The notes below the pieces were generated by a model that did not search any database, was not told where the DNA came from, and saw nothing but the letters and a program-made list of their open reading frames with translations. The position numbers were made by a program, and so were the translations under genes. A DNA stretch of 64,000 nt, from the NCBI RefSeq assembly GCF_001945365.1, contig NZ_MSTQ01000001.1, forward strand, positions 528,224 to 592,223. Reading direction: 5' to 3'. The DNA is from Pseudomonas reinekei. Its GTDB lineage: Bacteria; Pseudomonadota; Gammaproteobacteria; Pseudomonadales; Pseudomonadaceae. The number at the start of each line of letters is the position of its first letter. The first letter of the stretch is position 1. Of this stretch, positions 44,952 through 57,091 are shown in pieces.

Positions 44952-45803
44952 ATGCTCAAGCGTACCCTCGCATTGGCCGTCGGCTTGACCCTGTCCATCA
45001 GCACTTTGCTGGCGCAAGCCGCCGACACCCTGAAAGTCAGCGCGATTCCCGACGAAGCCCCCACCGAACTGCTGCGCAAATTCAAACCCCTGGGCGCCTA
45101 TCTGGAACAACAGTTGGGCATGAAAGTCGAGTTCGTGCCCGTGAGCGACTACCCGGCGGTGGTCGAGGCGCTGGCCACTGACCGAATCGACCTGGCCTGG
45201 CTCGGCGGTTTCACCTTCGTGCAGGCTCGACTGAAAACCGGTAATGCCATCCCTCTGGTCCAGCGTGAACAGGATGCCCAGTTCACCAGTAAATTCATCA
45301 CCGCCGACCCGGCCGTCAAATCCCTTGCCGATCTCAAGGGCAAGACCTTCGCCTTCGGTTCGGTGTCTTCCACGTCCGGCAGCCTGATGCCGCGTTATTT
45401 CATGCTCAAGGATGGCATCAAGCCGGAAAACTATTTCAGCCGCGTCGGCTATTCCGGCGCCCATGACGCCACGGTTGCCTGGGTCCAGGCCGGTAAAGTC
45501 GATGCCGGCGTGCTCAACGCCAGCGTCTGGGAAAAACTGGTGGCCGCCGGCAAGGTCGACACCAACAAGGTCAAAGTATTTGCCACCACCCCGGCCTACT
45601 TCGATTACAACTGGACCGTGCGAGGCACGCTCGACCCGGCGCTGGCCGCAAAAATCAAGGCGGCGTTCCTGGCCCTCGATCCGGCCAAACCGGCGGACAA
45701 GGAAATCCTCGATCTGCAGGCTGCCAGCCGCTTCATCGAAACCAACCCTGACAACTACAAGGGCATCGAGGAAGCCGCGCGCGCTGCCGACCTGCTCAAA
45801 TGA
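44952..45803 (+). CDS. PhnD-type ABC solute-binding protein
   Basis: A 283-residue periplasmic protein of the phosphonate/phosphite/phosphate family. The signal peptide ends LLAQAAD; the mature part has [38 protein letters not shown] and [20 protein letters not shown], the family signature. It begins the four-gene phnDCEE-like operon (GGAGAAC upstream). No C-P lyase genes follow in the window, so the cargo could be phosphite, phosphonate or a sulfur compound. Confidence 0.85.
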   Translation: MLKRTLALAVGLTLSISTLLAQAADTLKVSAIPDEAPTELLRKFKPLGAYLEQQLGMKVEFVPVSDYPAVVEALATDRIDLAWLGGFTFVQARLKTGNAIPLVQREQDAQFTSKFITADPAVKSLADLKGKTFAFGSVSSTSGSLMPRYFMLKDGIKPENYFSRVGYSGAHDATVAWVQAGKVDAGVLNASVWEKLVAAGKVDTNKVKVFATTPAYFDYNWTVRGTLDPALAAKIKAAFLALDPAKPADKEILDLQAASRFIETNPDNYKGIEEAARAADLLK

Positions 45804-46597
45804 CCTTGCAGCTGAACCGGGTCAACCTGACCCATGCCAATGGGGTCCACGCGCTGCATGGCGTGGACCTGCACATCGGTGCGAACGAACAGGTCGCCAT
45901 CATCGGTCCTTCCGGCGCGGGTAAATCCAGCCTGCTCAATCTGCTGGGCACTGCCCTGCAACCGAGCAGTGGCGAGGTACAAGTCCTCGGGGAACGGGCG
46001 TGGCAGCTGTCTGCCCGCCAGCGCCAGCGGTTGCGTGCGCGCATCGGCCTGGTGCACCAGTCGCCGCCGCTGCCACCGCGTCAGCGGGTGGTCACGGCGG
46101 TGCTGGCCGGCAAGATTGGCCAGTGGGGGTTGGGCAAAAGCCTGATGAACCTGCTGCATCCGCTGGATATTGCCGGCGCACGCGCGGCGCTGGCCCGGCT
46201 GGACTTGAGCGACAAGCTGTTCACCCAGTGCCAGCAACTGTCCGGAGGCCAGCTACAGCGCGTGGGCATTGCCCGCGTGCTGTATCAGGCGCCCGAGGTA
46301 TTGTTGGCCGATGAACCGGTGTCAGCGATGGACCCGGTACTGGCCGAACACACCCTTTCAGTGCTGTGCCGTCATGCCCGCGAACACAACGTCACGCTGG
46401 TCGCCAGCCTGCATGCGGTAGAACTGGCGCTGTCGCATTTTTCACGCATCATCGGCTTGCGAGACGGGCAGATCCTGTTCGATCTGCCGGCCAGCGAAGT
46501 CGACCGCGAACGGCTCGACAGGCTCTACGCCAACGAACAGTTGCTTTCCCCACCGGTGCCGCCGGCCCCTCTGGTTGTGCAGATTCCCCGATGCTGA
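45800..46597 (+). CDS. PhnC-type ABC ATPase
   Basis: A 265-residue ATPase: Walker [16 protein letters not shown]-loop [14 protein letters not shown], signature [15 protein letters not shown], Walker [14 protein letters not shown] and switch His SLHAVELAL. The ATG overlaps the binding-protein stop by four bases (ATGA). It energises import through the two permeases that follow. Confidence 0.9.
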   Translation: MTLQLNRVNLTHANGVHALHGVDLHIGANEQVAIIGPSGAGKSSLLNLLGTALQPSSGEVQVLGERAWQLSARQRQRLRARIGLVHQSPPLPPRQRVVTAVLAGKIGQWGLGKSLMNLLHPLDIAGARAALARLDLSDKLFTQCQQLSGGQLQRVGIARVLYQAPEVLLADEPVSAMDPVLAEHTLSVLCRHAREHNVTLVASLHAVELALSHFSRIIGLRDGQILFDLPASEVDRERLDRLYANEQLLSPPVPPAPLVVQIPRC

Positions 46598-47418
46598 AGC
46601 GCGATACCCGAGACCCGGCCACCCGCCCCCGCCTATTGCTGACACTGTTGGCCATTGCCTTGCTGTGGCCTGGCATTCGCTTCAGTGAGCTGGACTTGAG
46701 CGTGCTGGTAGCCAGCGACAGTCAGAGCGAAATGGGCCGTTTTGTCGCTGCGTTCTGGCCACCGGCCCATGGCGAAGACTTCCTGCCGTTGCTCCTGCAA
46801 GCCACCCTGCAAACCCTGGCCATCGCCACGGCGGGCATGGCCCTGGCGCTGTTACTGGCGGTGCCCGCCAGCCTGTTGGCCAGTCGCGCATTGTCGCTGT
46901 CGGCGGCGTCGCGCTCCGGGCGTCCTGACTATGGGGGGCAATGGCTGCGCTGGCCGGTGCGCGGTCTGCTGATCTTCCTGCGCAGCGTGCCGGAGATCGT
47001 CTGGGCGTTGCTGTTCGTGCGCGCCGTCGGCCTCGGCCCCACGGCCGGGGTTCTGGCCATCGCCATTACCTACAGCGGCATGCTGGGCAAGGTCTACGCG
47101 GAAATCTATGAATCGGTGGACCAGCGTCCGGCCCACGCCCTGCTGCAAGCCGGCAGCGGCCGCCTCGCGGCCTTCGCTTACGGGATCCTGCCCAATGTTG
47201 CGGCGGAGCTGGTCTCGTACACGGTGTACCGCTGGGAATGCGCGATCCGCGCCTCGGTGGTGATGGGGTTTGTCGGTGCCGGTGGCCTCGGCCAGCAAAT
47301 GGACCTGTCGCTGCGCATGTTCGCCGGGGGTGAAGTGGCCAGTCTGCTGCTGACGTTCCTGATGCTGGTGTTGTTCGCCGATCAACTCAGCCGCCTGCTG
47401 CGCTGGAGGCTGGCATGA
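46591..47418 (+). CDS. PhnE-type ABC permease (first)
   Basis: A 275-residue permease with 5-6 membrane spans. [20 protein letters not shown] and the coupling loop [24 protein letters not shown] sequence ([19 protein letters not shown]) are seen, and the [14 protein letters not shown] motif. It overlaps the ATPase gene by seven bases, with its start at 46591. Two permeases in one operon suggest a heterodimer. Confidence 0.88.
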   Translation: MLKRDTRDPATRPRLLLTLLAIALLWPGIRFSELDLSVLVASDSQSEMGRFVAAFWPPAHGEDFLPLLLQATLQTLAIATAGMALALLLAVPASLLASRALSLSAASRSGRPDYGGQWLRWPVRGLLIFLRSVPEIVWALLFVRAVGLGPTAGVLAIAITYSGMLGKVYAEIYESVDQRPAHALLQAGSGRLAAFAYGILPNVAAELVSYTVYRWECAIRASVVMGFVGAGGLGQQMDLSLRMFAGGEVASLLLTFLMLVLFADQLSRLLRWRLA

Positions 47419-48182
47419 ATCGCCTGATCAACCTGACGCTGCTGCTCGGCATCGGCGCGGCGGTCATCGCCTCTTTCATCTATTTGGGCATCGACCTGGG
47501 CGAGTTGGGTGCCACCGGCAATCTCGAGCGCATGGCGGCGTATGCCCAGCGCTTCCTTAGCCCCGACCTGAGCACCGCTCACCTGCAGGCCATTGTCCAC
47601 GGCGCACTGGAAACCATCGCCATGTCGGCCCTGGGCACGTTGCTCGCGGCGGTGTTTGGCCTGATGTTGGCGTTGCCGGCGGCGGGACGCTTCGGCTGGC
47701 CGCTGCAGAGCGCCTCACGCCTGGTGCTCAATGCCCTGCGCGCGGTGCCGGAGCTGGTGTGGGCCGCGCTGATGGTGCTGGCCGCCGGGCTCGGCCCCAA
47801 TGCCGGCACGCTGGCGTTGGCCCTGCACACCACCGGCGTCCTCGGCCGGTTGTTTGCCGAAGCGCTGGAAAACACCCCGCCGCAACCGGCCGAAGCGATT
47901 CGCCTGCAAGGCGGCAACGCCGTGTGGGCGTTCTGTTACGGCACGCTGCCCAACCTGTGGCCGCAACTGGTGGCCTACATCCTGTACCGCTGGGAGAACA
48001 ACATCCGCATGGCCAGTGTGCTCGGTTTCGTCGGTGCCGGCGGTCTGGGACAGATGCTGTACGTCAGCCTCAGCCTGTTTCAGGAGGCTCAAGCCAGCAC
48101 GGTCATCCTGGCCATGCTATTACTGGTATTCGCTGTCGATACGTTGAGCAGCTGGAGCCGTCAACACTGGGTCAAGGCCTGA
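47415..48182 (+). CDS. PhnE-type ABC permease (second)
   Basis: A 255-residue permease, overlapping the previous gene by four bases (ATGA). It shares RAVPELVWAALMVLAAG, RLQGGNAVWAFCYGTLPN and [18 protein letters not shown] with the first permease. The pair likely arose by duplication. End of the operon; no terminator was found directly after it. Confidence 0.88.
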   Translation: MNRLINLTLLLGIGAAVIASFIYLGIDLGELGATGNLERMAAYAQRFLSPDLSTAHLQAIVHGALETIAMSALGTLLAAVFGLMLALPAAGRFGWPLQSASRLVLNALRAVPELVWAALMVLAAGLGPNAGTLALALHTTGVLGRLFAEALENTPPQPAEAIRLQGGNAVWAFCYGTLPNLWPQLVAYILYRWENNIRMASVLGFVGAGGLGQMLYVSLSLFQEAQASTVILAMLLLVFAVDTLSSWSRQHWVKA

Positions 48183-50783
<2,601 letters not shown>

Positions 50784-50796
50784 TCAAGCGTCTGTA

Positions 50797-50836
50797 AACC
50801 ACCCCGGCATTGAACGTGTCGGGGTGGTTTTTTTTG
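50797..50836 (+). terminator. Rho-independent terminator of katG
   Basis: AACCACCCCG pairs with CGGGGTGGTT across a 13-base loop (50797-50829), then a T-run. Confidence 0.92.
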
Positions 50837-50852
50837 CAGCGTCGTTACTGGA

Positions 50853-51212
50853 TCACTCTGGCGGATCGATCTGATCCAGCACCCGGTTCGCCGTGATTTC
50901 CGCCAGCATCACGCTGTTGGAAATACCCAGCAGCGCGTTGCGCGACCCGCCGTCCAGATGATCCACCAACTGGTGAACCATCACGTCGACCGAGGCCAGC
51001 GTTTCGACCAGATACACCATCAGGGTTTCGCTCGTGGCTTCGGGATCGACCGTAAACAGGGTGCTGACCGTGCGCGGCGTCGCTTTGATATCGGCCGTCG
51101 ACGGAAAATGGAAGTTGAGCGCGCGTTCGGCGGCTTCGTTGAGCTTTTTTGAGTCGGGTTCGTACGGGGATGCTGGATCGGATTCGGGTGGGTTTGGCGT
51201 AACTTTGAACAT
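50853..51212 (-). CDS. DUF6124-type small protein
   Basis: A 119-residue protein beginning MFKVTPNPPESDPASPYEPD. A predicted helical C-terminal half contains VHQLVDHLDGGSRNALLGIS and NSVMLAEITANRVLDQIDPP. This is the pseudomonad DUF6124 (old DUF3077) family, which often occurs in several copies per genome; function unknown. It ends convergently with katG. The gene has an unusually long, hairpin-rich leader (51230-51470). Confidence 0.75.
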   Translation of the reverse strand: MFKVTPNPPESDPASPYEPDSKKLNEAAERALNFHFPSTADIKATPRTVSTLFTVDPEATSETLMVYLVETLASVDVMVHQLVDHLDGGSRNALLGISNSVMLAEITANRVLDQIDPPE

Positions 51213-51804
51213 AGTGGATCTCCTAGAGTAATGGAGCTGCCACCATTCGCTGCGAAACGAAAATTAGGTGGCAGCTGTACGCGGGTTCGCAGACCAGGAC
51301 TCTAGGAACCTGGCAGACCCTGGGGTCTCCCACGCACAGCCGCCATGACATGAGTGACAGACCCGACGAGTCTGCTCACGGACGGTAGACGATGCGCGCC
51401 TAGAGATTAGCGGGCTGCGAAACCCGATCACTGATTTGCAGTGACGCGAATCAAGTTACCGAGCAGCTCCTAGACGCACAAGCCGGCGGATTCTGGCGTA
51501 ACCGTAGGCAACGGCGCAAGGCCACGTAGCTTTCAGGAAGTAAGCGCCCGAACGCTTAAACACATCTACTTAACAACGTTTAAAACAGCAAGGGAACTCG
51601 AATTTAGGGCACCAGGTCTGAGGTTCAACAGCCTCCCTAGATCATAGGGGCCGAAAAATGGCTGCTGCGTTCGCAGGTGCACCCTCTGATTCAGTAGATA
51701 GTGTAGGCTCGCTGGACATTTCGTTCGGACCAATTTTTCGCCACTCCGGCTTTTCTCCAGCCTTTTCGTATGGTGAATAAACATAATAATTAGAAGGCTT
51801 TGGC
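51213..51804. other. Intergenic region, DUF6124-type gene to LysR gene
   Basis: 592 bases, mostly the structured element described at 51230-51470. The remainder (51470-51804) is AT-richer toward the LysR gene. The minus-strand ORF 51566-51817 overlaps the LysR start and is not convincing. Confidence 0.4.
51230..51470 (-). ncRNA. Structured leader or ncRNA upstream of the DUF6124-type gene
   Basis: Several stems lie in tandem: AGCTGCCACC/GGTGGCAGCT (51235-51244 with 51267-51276); inside its loop TTCG-CTGCGAAA-CGAA (51246-51261); CCAGG/CCTGG (51294-51313); AGACC/GGTCT (51315-51328); CGGG-CTGCGAAA-CCCG (51411-51426); TCACTG/CAGTGA (51428-51444). Two stems of different sequence carry the identical loop CTGCGAAA, and CGGGTTCGCAG (51282-51292) could pair with the second loop as an alternative. 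No ORF explains this. Whether it is a leader, a separate RNA or a mobile repeat is open. Confidence 0.5.
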
Positions 51805-52788
51805 GTGAAATCTTCATCTAAAAGTGCCTCATCGATTCAAAGCACACATGGCAGCGCCAAGTGGGATTTGAGCGATGCCGTAAACCAACTTTCCTGGGAC
51901 GATCTACGCATCATCAAAACGCTCAGCGAATGCCGCAATCGTTCCGCTACTGCCAAGAAGCTTGGAATCAATGTATCCACCGTGTCACGCCGAGTGGCTC
52001 AGGTTGAGAAAACTCTCGGGGTCGCCCTATTCGATCATCGCAGTTCTGGATACATGCTCACGGCTGAAGGCGCAGAATTGCAGGCACTCGGTGAGCGTGT
52101 GGAACTCGATATCGTCAGTGTGACGCGACGTGTATCACGAGCAAGTCAGGGGACACTTGGAAAGCTTCGAATTACGACCAGTGATTCACTGCTGCTGTAC
52201 TTTCTCACCCCTATCATTGCTGACTTCAAGGCGCTTAATGAAGGGATAGCGATCGAAGTTTTGGTAGGCAATCCGACGTTGAGTCTTGCTCGAGACGAAT
52301 CGGATATCGCGGTGAGAGCCACCACAAAACCGTCAGAAAGCCTGGTAGGAAGAAAACTTGCAACCATTGCCTGGGCGCCTTACGGCTGCGCCAGAAACAG
52401 GTCCTCCGCCCTCCCCTACGCTGAAGATCAAGCGTGGGTTTCTTACTCAGCGGGTTTGTCGAACCTTAAGGCAACGAGCTACGTCGAAAGCAGAGTTGCC
52501 GCCAACAATATCTCGTACCGTACTGATTCAGTCGCTGCTGCGAGCGCTGCAATAGCGGCGGGACTCGGCTTTGGGTTTCTTCCCTGCATGCTTGGAGACA
52601 TAACGCCAGGGTTGGTGCGGGTCGGCCCGGTTGTAGATGAGCTTGATGACGAACTGTGGCTGCTCACTCATCAGGACATTCGGAAATCTCCACGAGTAAA
52701 GGCGTTCATGGTTTTTTGCGCCGCTGAAGTTGCCAGGCAGAAGCCCTTGATCGAGGGGTGCAGCGCTCTCCCGGCCGCCTCGGTCTGA
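51805..52788 (+). CDS. LysR-family regulator (GTG start)
   Basis: A 327-residue LysR protein with an extended N-terminus (about 25 residues before the DNA-binding domain). ATAKKLGINVSTVSRRVAQVEK is the recognition motif, FDHRSSGYMLTAEGAELQAL the wing. Effector domain follows (GKLRITTSDSLLLYFLTP; IAAGLGFGFLPCMLGDITPG). GTG start with AGAAGG upstream. Codon use and base content are more AT-rich than the core genes, suggesting transfer. The last about 15 codons lie in a repeat also found at 56475. Likely regulator of the amidohydrolase and neighbouring genes. Confidence 0.85.
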   Translation: MKSSSKSASSIQSTHGSAKWDLSDAVNQLSWDDLRIIKTLSECRNRSATAKKLGINVSTVSRRVAQVEKTLGVALFDHRSSGYMLTAEGAELQALGERVELDIVSVTRRVSRASQGTLGKLRITTSDSLLLYFLTPIIADFKALNEGIAIEVLVGNPTLSLARDESDIAVRATTKPSESLVGRKLATIAWAPYGCARNRSSALPYAEDQAWVSYSAGLSNLKATSYVESRVAANNISYRTDSVAAASAAIAAGLGFGFLPCMLGDITPGLVRVGPVVDELDDELWLLTHQDIRKSPRVKAFMVFCAAEVARQKPLIEGCSALPAASV

Positions 52789-52800
52789 ACCAGGAGTCTT
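52744..52800. repeat. Imperfect copy of the repeat at 56475-56532
   Basis: CCCTTGATCGAGGGG, then a CTCTCCCGG segment and AGGAGTCTTA, in the same order as at 56475-56532. The final codons of the LysR gene (KPLIEGCSALPAASV) lie inside it. The hairpin at the second copy is perfect, whereas here it has decayed. Confidence 0.55.
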
Positions 52801-53002
52801 AGGCTGTTTTACCTTTTGAAAAAAATCGGTAAGCGTCTGCCACACACCTGCTGGCTTTAGAAAGTTCTAGCGCGCCCGAGTATTTTGGGGGATACAAATA
52901 CCCCGAAAAACAAGGACGCCCAAGAAGTTCAAGCTGTTAAAAAGTCTAAAGCCCGGCCCTTCCGTGTCGGGTGCAGCCAGGAGTCTTGGCACTTATAGCC
53001 CG

Positions 53003-54793
53003 CTATCGTTTAACTGCTTGGTAGACGGTATCGCCCTCTTTGATCGTCTCGAGAACCATGATGTTATTGATAGTTTCAGGGGGAACTTTCGTCGGATCTT
53101 TATCCAGGATGACGAAGTCGGCGAGCTTGCCAGGCTGTAAAGTCCCTTTGCTACGTTCTTCGAAATATTGATAAGCCGCAAAGGCTGTAATCGACTTCAA
53201 GGCCATATAAGGGCTGATGCGCTGGTCAGGCCCGATTACCTCTTGCGTTCGACTGGTGCGGTTGACTGAGGCAAAGATGATCATCATTGCGCTAGGCGTT
53301 GCGACAGGCGCGTCGTGATGTTCAGTGAACAACATTCCACGCTTGATTGCAGAAGCGGCAGGATCCCAGCGAAATGCACGCTCTTTGCCCACGGTCACGT
53401 CACGGTGCCAGTCCCCCCAATAGAACATCTGCATGCCGAAGAAAGATGGGATGATGCCTAGCGTTTTCATCATGTCTAACTGATCTTCGCGAACAGCCTG
53501 AGCATGGATCATGACCGTGCGACGATCACCTTTGCCAAACTTCTTCTCAGCTTTTTCCACCGCGTCAATGAACGCATCGGACGCTGCATCGCCATTGCAA
53601 TGGGCTAGCAGTTGCCAGTTATTCTCGAATGCGGTGTTGACAAGCTCTTCTCTGACTTTTTCCTCGGGAATTGCTGGGTAGCCTTTGTAGTCGGCTGGCA
53701 TACCTGGCGGTGGAATCTTGTACGGTTCTGTCAGCCAAGCAGTGCGCCCTTGAGGAGAACCATCTAGGCTGAGCTTGACCCCGGCGATTCGGAAGTGGTT
53801 GTCATAGTCGGTCCCCGCAGAAACCGTTTTCATGAACTCTCCCTCCGCCTGAAGATCAGGATAGGCCGCCACATCAATCTTCATCTTTTTTTGGCTTGCC
53901 AGTTTTTGCCAAGTCTCTACCTGCACTTTGCTAGCTCGCCCCTCCTGAGCCGTAGTAAATCCGTATTGTGCGTAGTAATCGGCTCCAGCCAAGGCAATTG
54001 TTTCATTCACCGAAGGATCAAACGTTGCCATTAGTTTGAAAATAGGGGCGAAAAACGCCATTTCCTCTAATACGCCGTTAGGCGTTTTGCCGTCGCTTGT
54101 ACGGCGAATCACGCCACCCGGGGGATTGGGGGTCTCCGCCGAAATACCGGACATTTCCAGGGCTTTATGATTCATCACTGCCAAGTGGGCTGACTGATGA
54201 ATGATGACAACAGGCAAGTCGGTGGAAACGTGGTCAAGATCATCTGCCGTGGGATGCTCCCCCTCCTCCAATTGAGAATCGTCATAACCAAATCCGATAA
54301 TCCAGCCAACCTTGTCGATTGCGGCAGCGTTCTTTTGCTGCCAGCTTTTTAACGCTTCTAATACAGCGTGAATGGATTTCCCCCCTCCATCCGGAGGGGG
54401 TAAAAGGTTAGCGGAAAGTTTCTGAAAGCCCGTCGTCCAGGCATGACCATGTGCATCAATAAATCCAGGAAGTAGTACCTTACTTTGCAAATCCACGAGA
54501 CGGCTGTGTTCGCCCTGATCTTTCAGGACATCGATCTTTTTTCCAATAGACAGAATCTTTCCGTCTTTCACGGATATCGCTTCAGCATAGGTTGGACTAT
54601 CGCCCTCCATGGTCAATATGGATCCGCCGAAATAAACGGTGTCCGCCACTTGAGCAGCAGCCTTGGTGGAGGCAGCGCTGAGGCCGCTGAAGGAAAAGCC
54701 CGATACCAGAATGCCAATGGATGCCCATCGTAATGTGATGAGTTTTTTAGAGGATTTTCCCGGATAACTTTTTTTCAATCGGATGCACTTCAT
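53003..54793 (-). CDS. Exported YtcJ-type amidohydrolase
   Basis: A 596-residue metal-dependent hydrolase. N-terminal signal-like segment (IGILVSGFSFSGLSAAS) then VYFGGSILTMEGDSPTYAEA, the metal site GFIDAHGHAWTTGF, IHQSAHLAVMNHKALEMSG, and C-terminal GTLQPGKLADFVILDKDP. YtcJ-type proteins hydrolyse C-N bonds of unknown substrates. It is AT-rich versus the core and divergent from an IS66 relic. A second YtcJ-type gene lies at 58.6 kb. The substrate is unknown. Confidence 0.82.
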   Translation of the reverse strand: MKCIRLKKSYPGKSSKKLITLRWASIGILVSGFSFSGLSAASTKAAAQVADTVYFGGSILTMEGDSPTYAEAISVKDGKILSIGKKIDVLKDQGEHSRLVDLQSKVLLPGFIDAHGHAWTTGFQKLSANLLPPPDGGGKSIHAVLEALKSWQQKNAAAIDKVGWIIGFGYDDSQLEEGEHPTADDLDHVSTDLPVVIIHQSAHLAVMNHKALEMSGISAETPNPPGGVIRRTSDGKTPNGVLEEMAFFAPIFKLMATFDPSVNETIALAGADYYAQYGFTTAQEGRASKVQVETWQKLASQKKMKIDVAAYPDLQAEGEFMKTVSAGTDYDNHFRIAGVKLSLDGSPQGRTAWLTEPYKIPPPGMPADYKGYPAIPEEKVREELVNTAFENNWQLLAHCNGDAASDAFIDAVEKAEKKFGKGDRRTVMIHAQAVREDQLDMMKTLGIIPSFFGMQMFYWGDWHRDVTVGKERAFRWDPAASAIKRGMLFTEHHDAPVATPSAMMIIFASVNRTSRTQEVIGPDQRISPYMALKSITAFAAYQYFEERSKGTLQPGKLADFVILDKDPTKVPPETINNIMVLETIKEGDTVYQAVKR

Positions 54794-54871
54794 TGATCAT
54801 TCCCTGATGCTGACTAAATCAAGGCCAGGTCGCGATCGACCACACCTGTCCGCTCGAAAGTAAAGACCAAA

Positions 54872-55330
54872 GTTAAGCGTCCGACCAATTCATCATGCAT
54901 GACACACCGGACACTACTCGTGCGGCAATAGCCCCCCAACCTCACTCGCTCGCTGCGCAGGCAGACAAGTCAACACATCTTTCAGGCAAGCATGCGGATC
55001 TTGCCTATTGTTCTGGGCCGACTGGATCAAACACATGATCGCAGCAGCACATCGATCAGTGGGTGCAACTGCGCCGCGAGTGCACGCATTTGTTCGGGAC
55101 TCAGCTGGTCGAGGCCGACATTCAGGTTTTAGCCCAAGGCGATTTTGGCGATGGAGGCGCCGGGCTCGGAGCACTGCTGGATGACCTGGGCTTTGAAAGA
55201 TTTGCTGTAGGTACGCCGCGAGGGTGCATGAAAAATCCGCTTGATGGGCCAGAAATGGGTCAGATCAATTTAGGTGGACACCTGGAGTGCATGCAATCCA
55301 GAACCCTCCATCCTACGGAGACGCCTTACT
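54872..55330 (-). mobile_element. Decayed IS66-family element
   Basis: Minus-strand fragments: TnpA-like RRTYSKSFKAQVIQQCSE with GASIAKIALG then TAA (55129-55220); TnpC N-terminal part DQLSPEQMRALAAQLHPL (stop after about 30 codons); and TnpC C-terminal DPHACLKDVLTCLPAQRASE with LLPHE then TAG (ending 54914). GTTAAGCGTCC at about 54872 and GTAAGGCGTC (complement, near 55330) look like the ends. Most of the transposase is deleted. Confidence 0.75.
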
Positions 55331-55370
55331 GCGAACTTGAGCAGATGATCTTCGAGCCACGCGGAATGAA

Positions 55371-55853
55371 CTATTTGAACGCCTTACGCAGGTCAGCAAT
55401 TACCTGACTGACCGAAGGCCCTTTTATAGCGCAAGGATCAGAGCGCTCTCCAAATTCGCGCCAGACGAACAGCGTCAGCTCCGCCCCATCAGTCAGGGCC
55501 TGCGCGGTTTCCTTGGACCCTAAGGTATTTAAAAATCTATAGCGGGCATCGTTCCAAAATAGCTCTTCAACCCAGTGGTACACCGGAATGAAATGAAAGT
55601 GGATGGAGTAGCCGGGATCATGACCGAACCGGCTGATGTATAGCCATTTCGGGTTCATCTGCAACTGGAGGATTGTCTGAACCGTTGCTAATAGGGTGCC
55701 CAATTCCATCAGCGCGTCGCAGGGAAGATCGCCCAACGAATGCACGTGAGCTCTAGACCCAAGTACCAAGTAACCGGGAAGGGCGGATGACATGTGATGG
55801 TTAACGATCCAGTGATCGGTTTCATGGATGATAAATTGTGTGGAAATTTCCAT
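55371..55853 (-). CDS. HIT-like protein, paralogue of the gene at 39892
   Basis: A 160-residue protein starting MEISTQFIIHETDHWIVNHH, sharing FIIHETxHW, NHHMSSxLPGYLVLGxR, PKWLYISRFGHDPxxxIHFH, YxWVEELFW and LTDGAELTLFVWREFGE with the paralogue. AAAGG precedes this start. An in-frame start at 55958 adds 35 residues (FERLDWKPAGLPHLIERL), which read like real protein, so a longer form is possible. Function unknown. It lies beside an IS66 relic in AT-rich DNA, suggesting it came with the island. Confidence 0.65.
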   Translation of the reverse strand: MEISTQFIIHETDHWIVNHHMSSALPGYLVLGSRAHVHSLGDLPCDALMELGTLLATVQTILQLQMNPKWLYISRFGHDPGYSIHFHFIPVYHWVEELFWNDARYRFLNTLGSKETAQALTDGAELTLFVWREFGERSDPCAIKGPSVSQVIADLRKAFK

Positions 55854-55958
55854 GCGTGATGCCTTTGACTCAAAAGCCGCGCGATCCGCGATGAGTCGTT
55901 CAATTAGGTGAGGGAGACCGGCCGGTTTCCAGTCAAGTCGTTCAAAGTGCGCCTGCAC

Positions 55959-56498
55959 GTCGACGTCAGGCTGACCACGTAGCCTTGAGGAGAAATCCTA
56001 CCACCAGGAAAACGCCCCCTGAGAGTGCATTTCAGTGCTATTCAAAACGCATAAATGCATTCCAGAATCAGCTGGATTTCGCATAATTTGGTTTCTAACT
56101 CCATTATTATTTCTTGAAGGCACCAGCGCCCCACTCGGCAAAAATTTATAGGTCGTTACGACGCTTTGAGGGTTAATGTGAGGAACATCGGCATTACTCA
56201 AGCCGGCCCGTAACTTTCTTCACTTGCACCTGAATACCATTGCCGCTGAGCGGGAGAACATGCTGATCAACACTGAAATGTCGGGCAACTTCGGTGGTTG
56301 TATTCGCTAAAGCGAATTACTTCATCAGATAGTCAAGTGTACCGGGCGAAGAAAGATATTCCGGAAATGAGTCAGAGGCCTGGACACCACTCAGCCTGTG
56401 CACCAATCGCCGCGGGGAATGCGTGAGCCCATACGTTCATCGTTCCTTTTGCAACGGCCGCAGCTAGCCATCACCCCTTGATCGAGGGGCAGAGAGTT
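55959..56498. other. Intergenic region with a regulatory repeat
   Basis: No real gene. It contains the repeated dyad at 56026-56059 and the palindrome-flanked repeat ending at 56532. Short frames here have no recognisable product. Confidence 0.4.
56026..56059. promoter_or_regulatory. TGCATTT-N20-AAATGCA dyad, copy 1
   Basis: TGCATTT (56026-56032) and AAATGCA (56053-56059), 20 bases apart. The same dyad with the same spacing occurs at 57092-57125, and the inner and following bases are also alike (CTGGAT-TCG-TAA-TTG). This copy lies upstream of the HIT-like gene. Confidence 0.55.
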
Positions 56499-56527
56499 CT
56501 CCCGGTTGCGTAGATCGCAACCGGGAG
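56499..56527. terminator. Perfect 12-bp hairpin after RidA gene
   Basis: CTCCCGGTTGCG-TAGAT-CGCAACCGGGAG, 7 bases from the RidA stop, followed by TCTTA on the plus strand. A 12-bp stem with a 5-base loop is a likely terminator, although the T-run is poor. Confidence 0.65.
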
Positions 56528-56533
56528 TCTTAC

Positions 56534-56995
56534 TTAGTCGGCACGAGCCCCCATGACTGCCTTGCAGGCGATTTCAATGAGTTGCGAACGTTGAGCCAAC
56601 CTGGATACGCCAATGATGTTGCTGGCGCATTGGGGATGTTCACTGCCAAAGGCGGCCTTGCGAACATTACCTACAACGGCGAACGCCGCATCCATATCCA
56701 ATACATACAACGTCTCTTCAACGACGTCATCCAGTGACGCGCCATACAAAGCGAGTAGTTTGGAGATGTTGTCGTAGGCCTTGCTCATCTGCTCTCCCAT
56801 AGTGGAGAAATCGCTGGGCTTACCTTCGCTATTCAGCGGTGCAGGAGCGACAAGGTTGCCGTCTTCGTCGTGGTTGAATTGGCCGGAGATATAAATATCG
56901 TTTCCAACCTGCCTTGCCTGCGGATAGCCATAGTTCTCCTCCCATGGAACACCCCAGTAAGCGGTTTTCTTGCTGATCGGACGTGAAGCTGCCAT
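56534..56995 (-). CDS. RidA-family protein
   Basis: A 153-residue Rid protein with extra N-terminal residues (KKTAYWGVPWEENYGYPQ). The core reads DIYISGQFNHDEDGNLVAPA and YDNISKLLALYGASLDDVVEETLY, ending RSQLIEIACKAV. The usual RSAVG loop is replaced by CASNIIGVSRLAQ, so a different substrate is likely. AAGGAG precedes the start. It is divergent from the isochorismatase-fold gene at 57275; the dyad at 57092 lies between them. Confidence 0.82.
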   Translation of the reverse strand: MAASRPISKKTAYWGVPWEENYGYPQARQVGNDIYISGQFNHDEDGNLVAPAPLNSEGKPSDFSTMGEQMSKAYDNISKLLALYGASLDDVVEETLYVLDMDAAFAVVGNVRKAAFGSEHPQCASNIIGVSRLAQRSQLIEIACKAVMGARAD

Positions 56996-57091
56996 TGCAT
57001 TCTCCTTGTACGTACAGAACGAACCGCGCGAATAGCGGTGTTCGAAGTTATTGAGCGGAAAATGCTAGCACCGTAAAAACACCCTACAGGG

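Noticed and set aside
51566..51817. Minus-strand ORF next to the LysR start
   Set aside because: No ribosome site, no family, overlaps the regulator start; likely chance.
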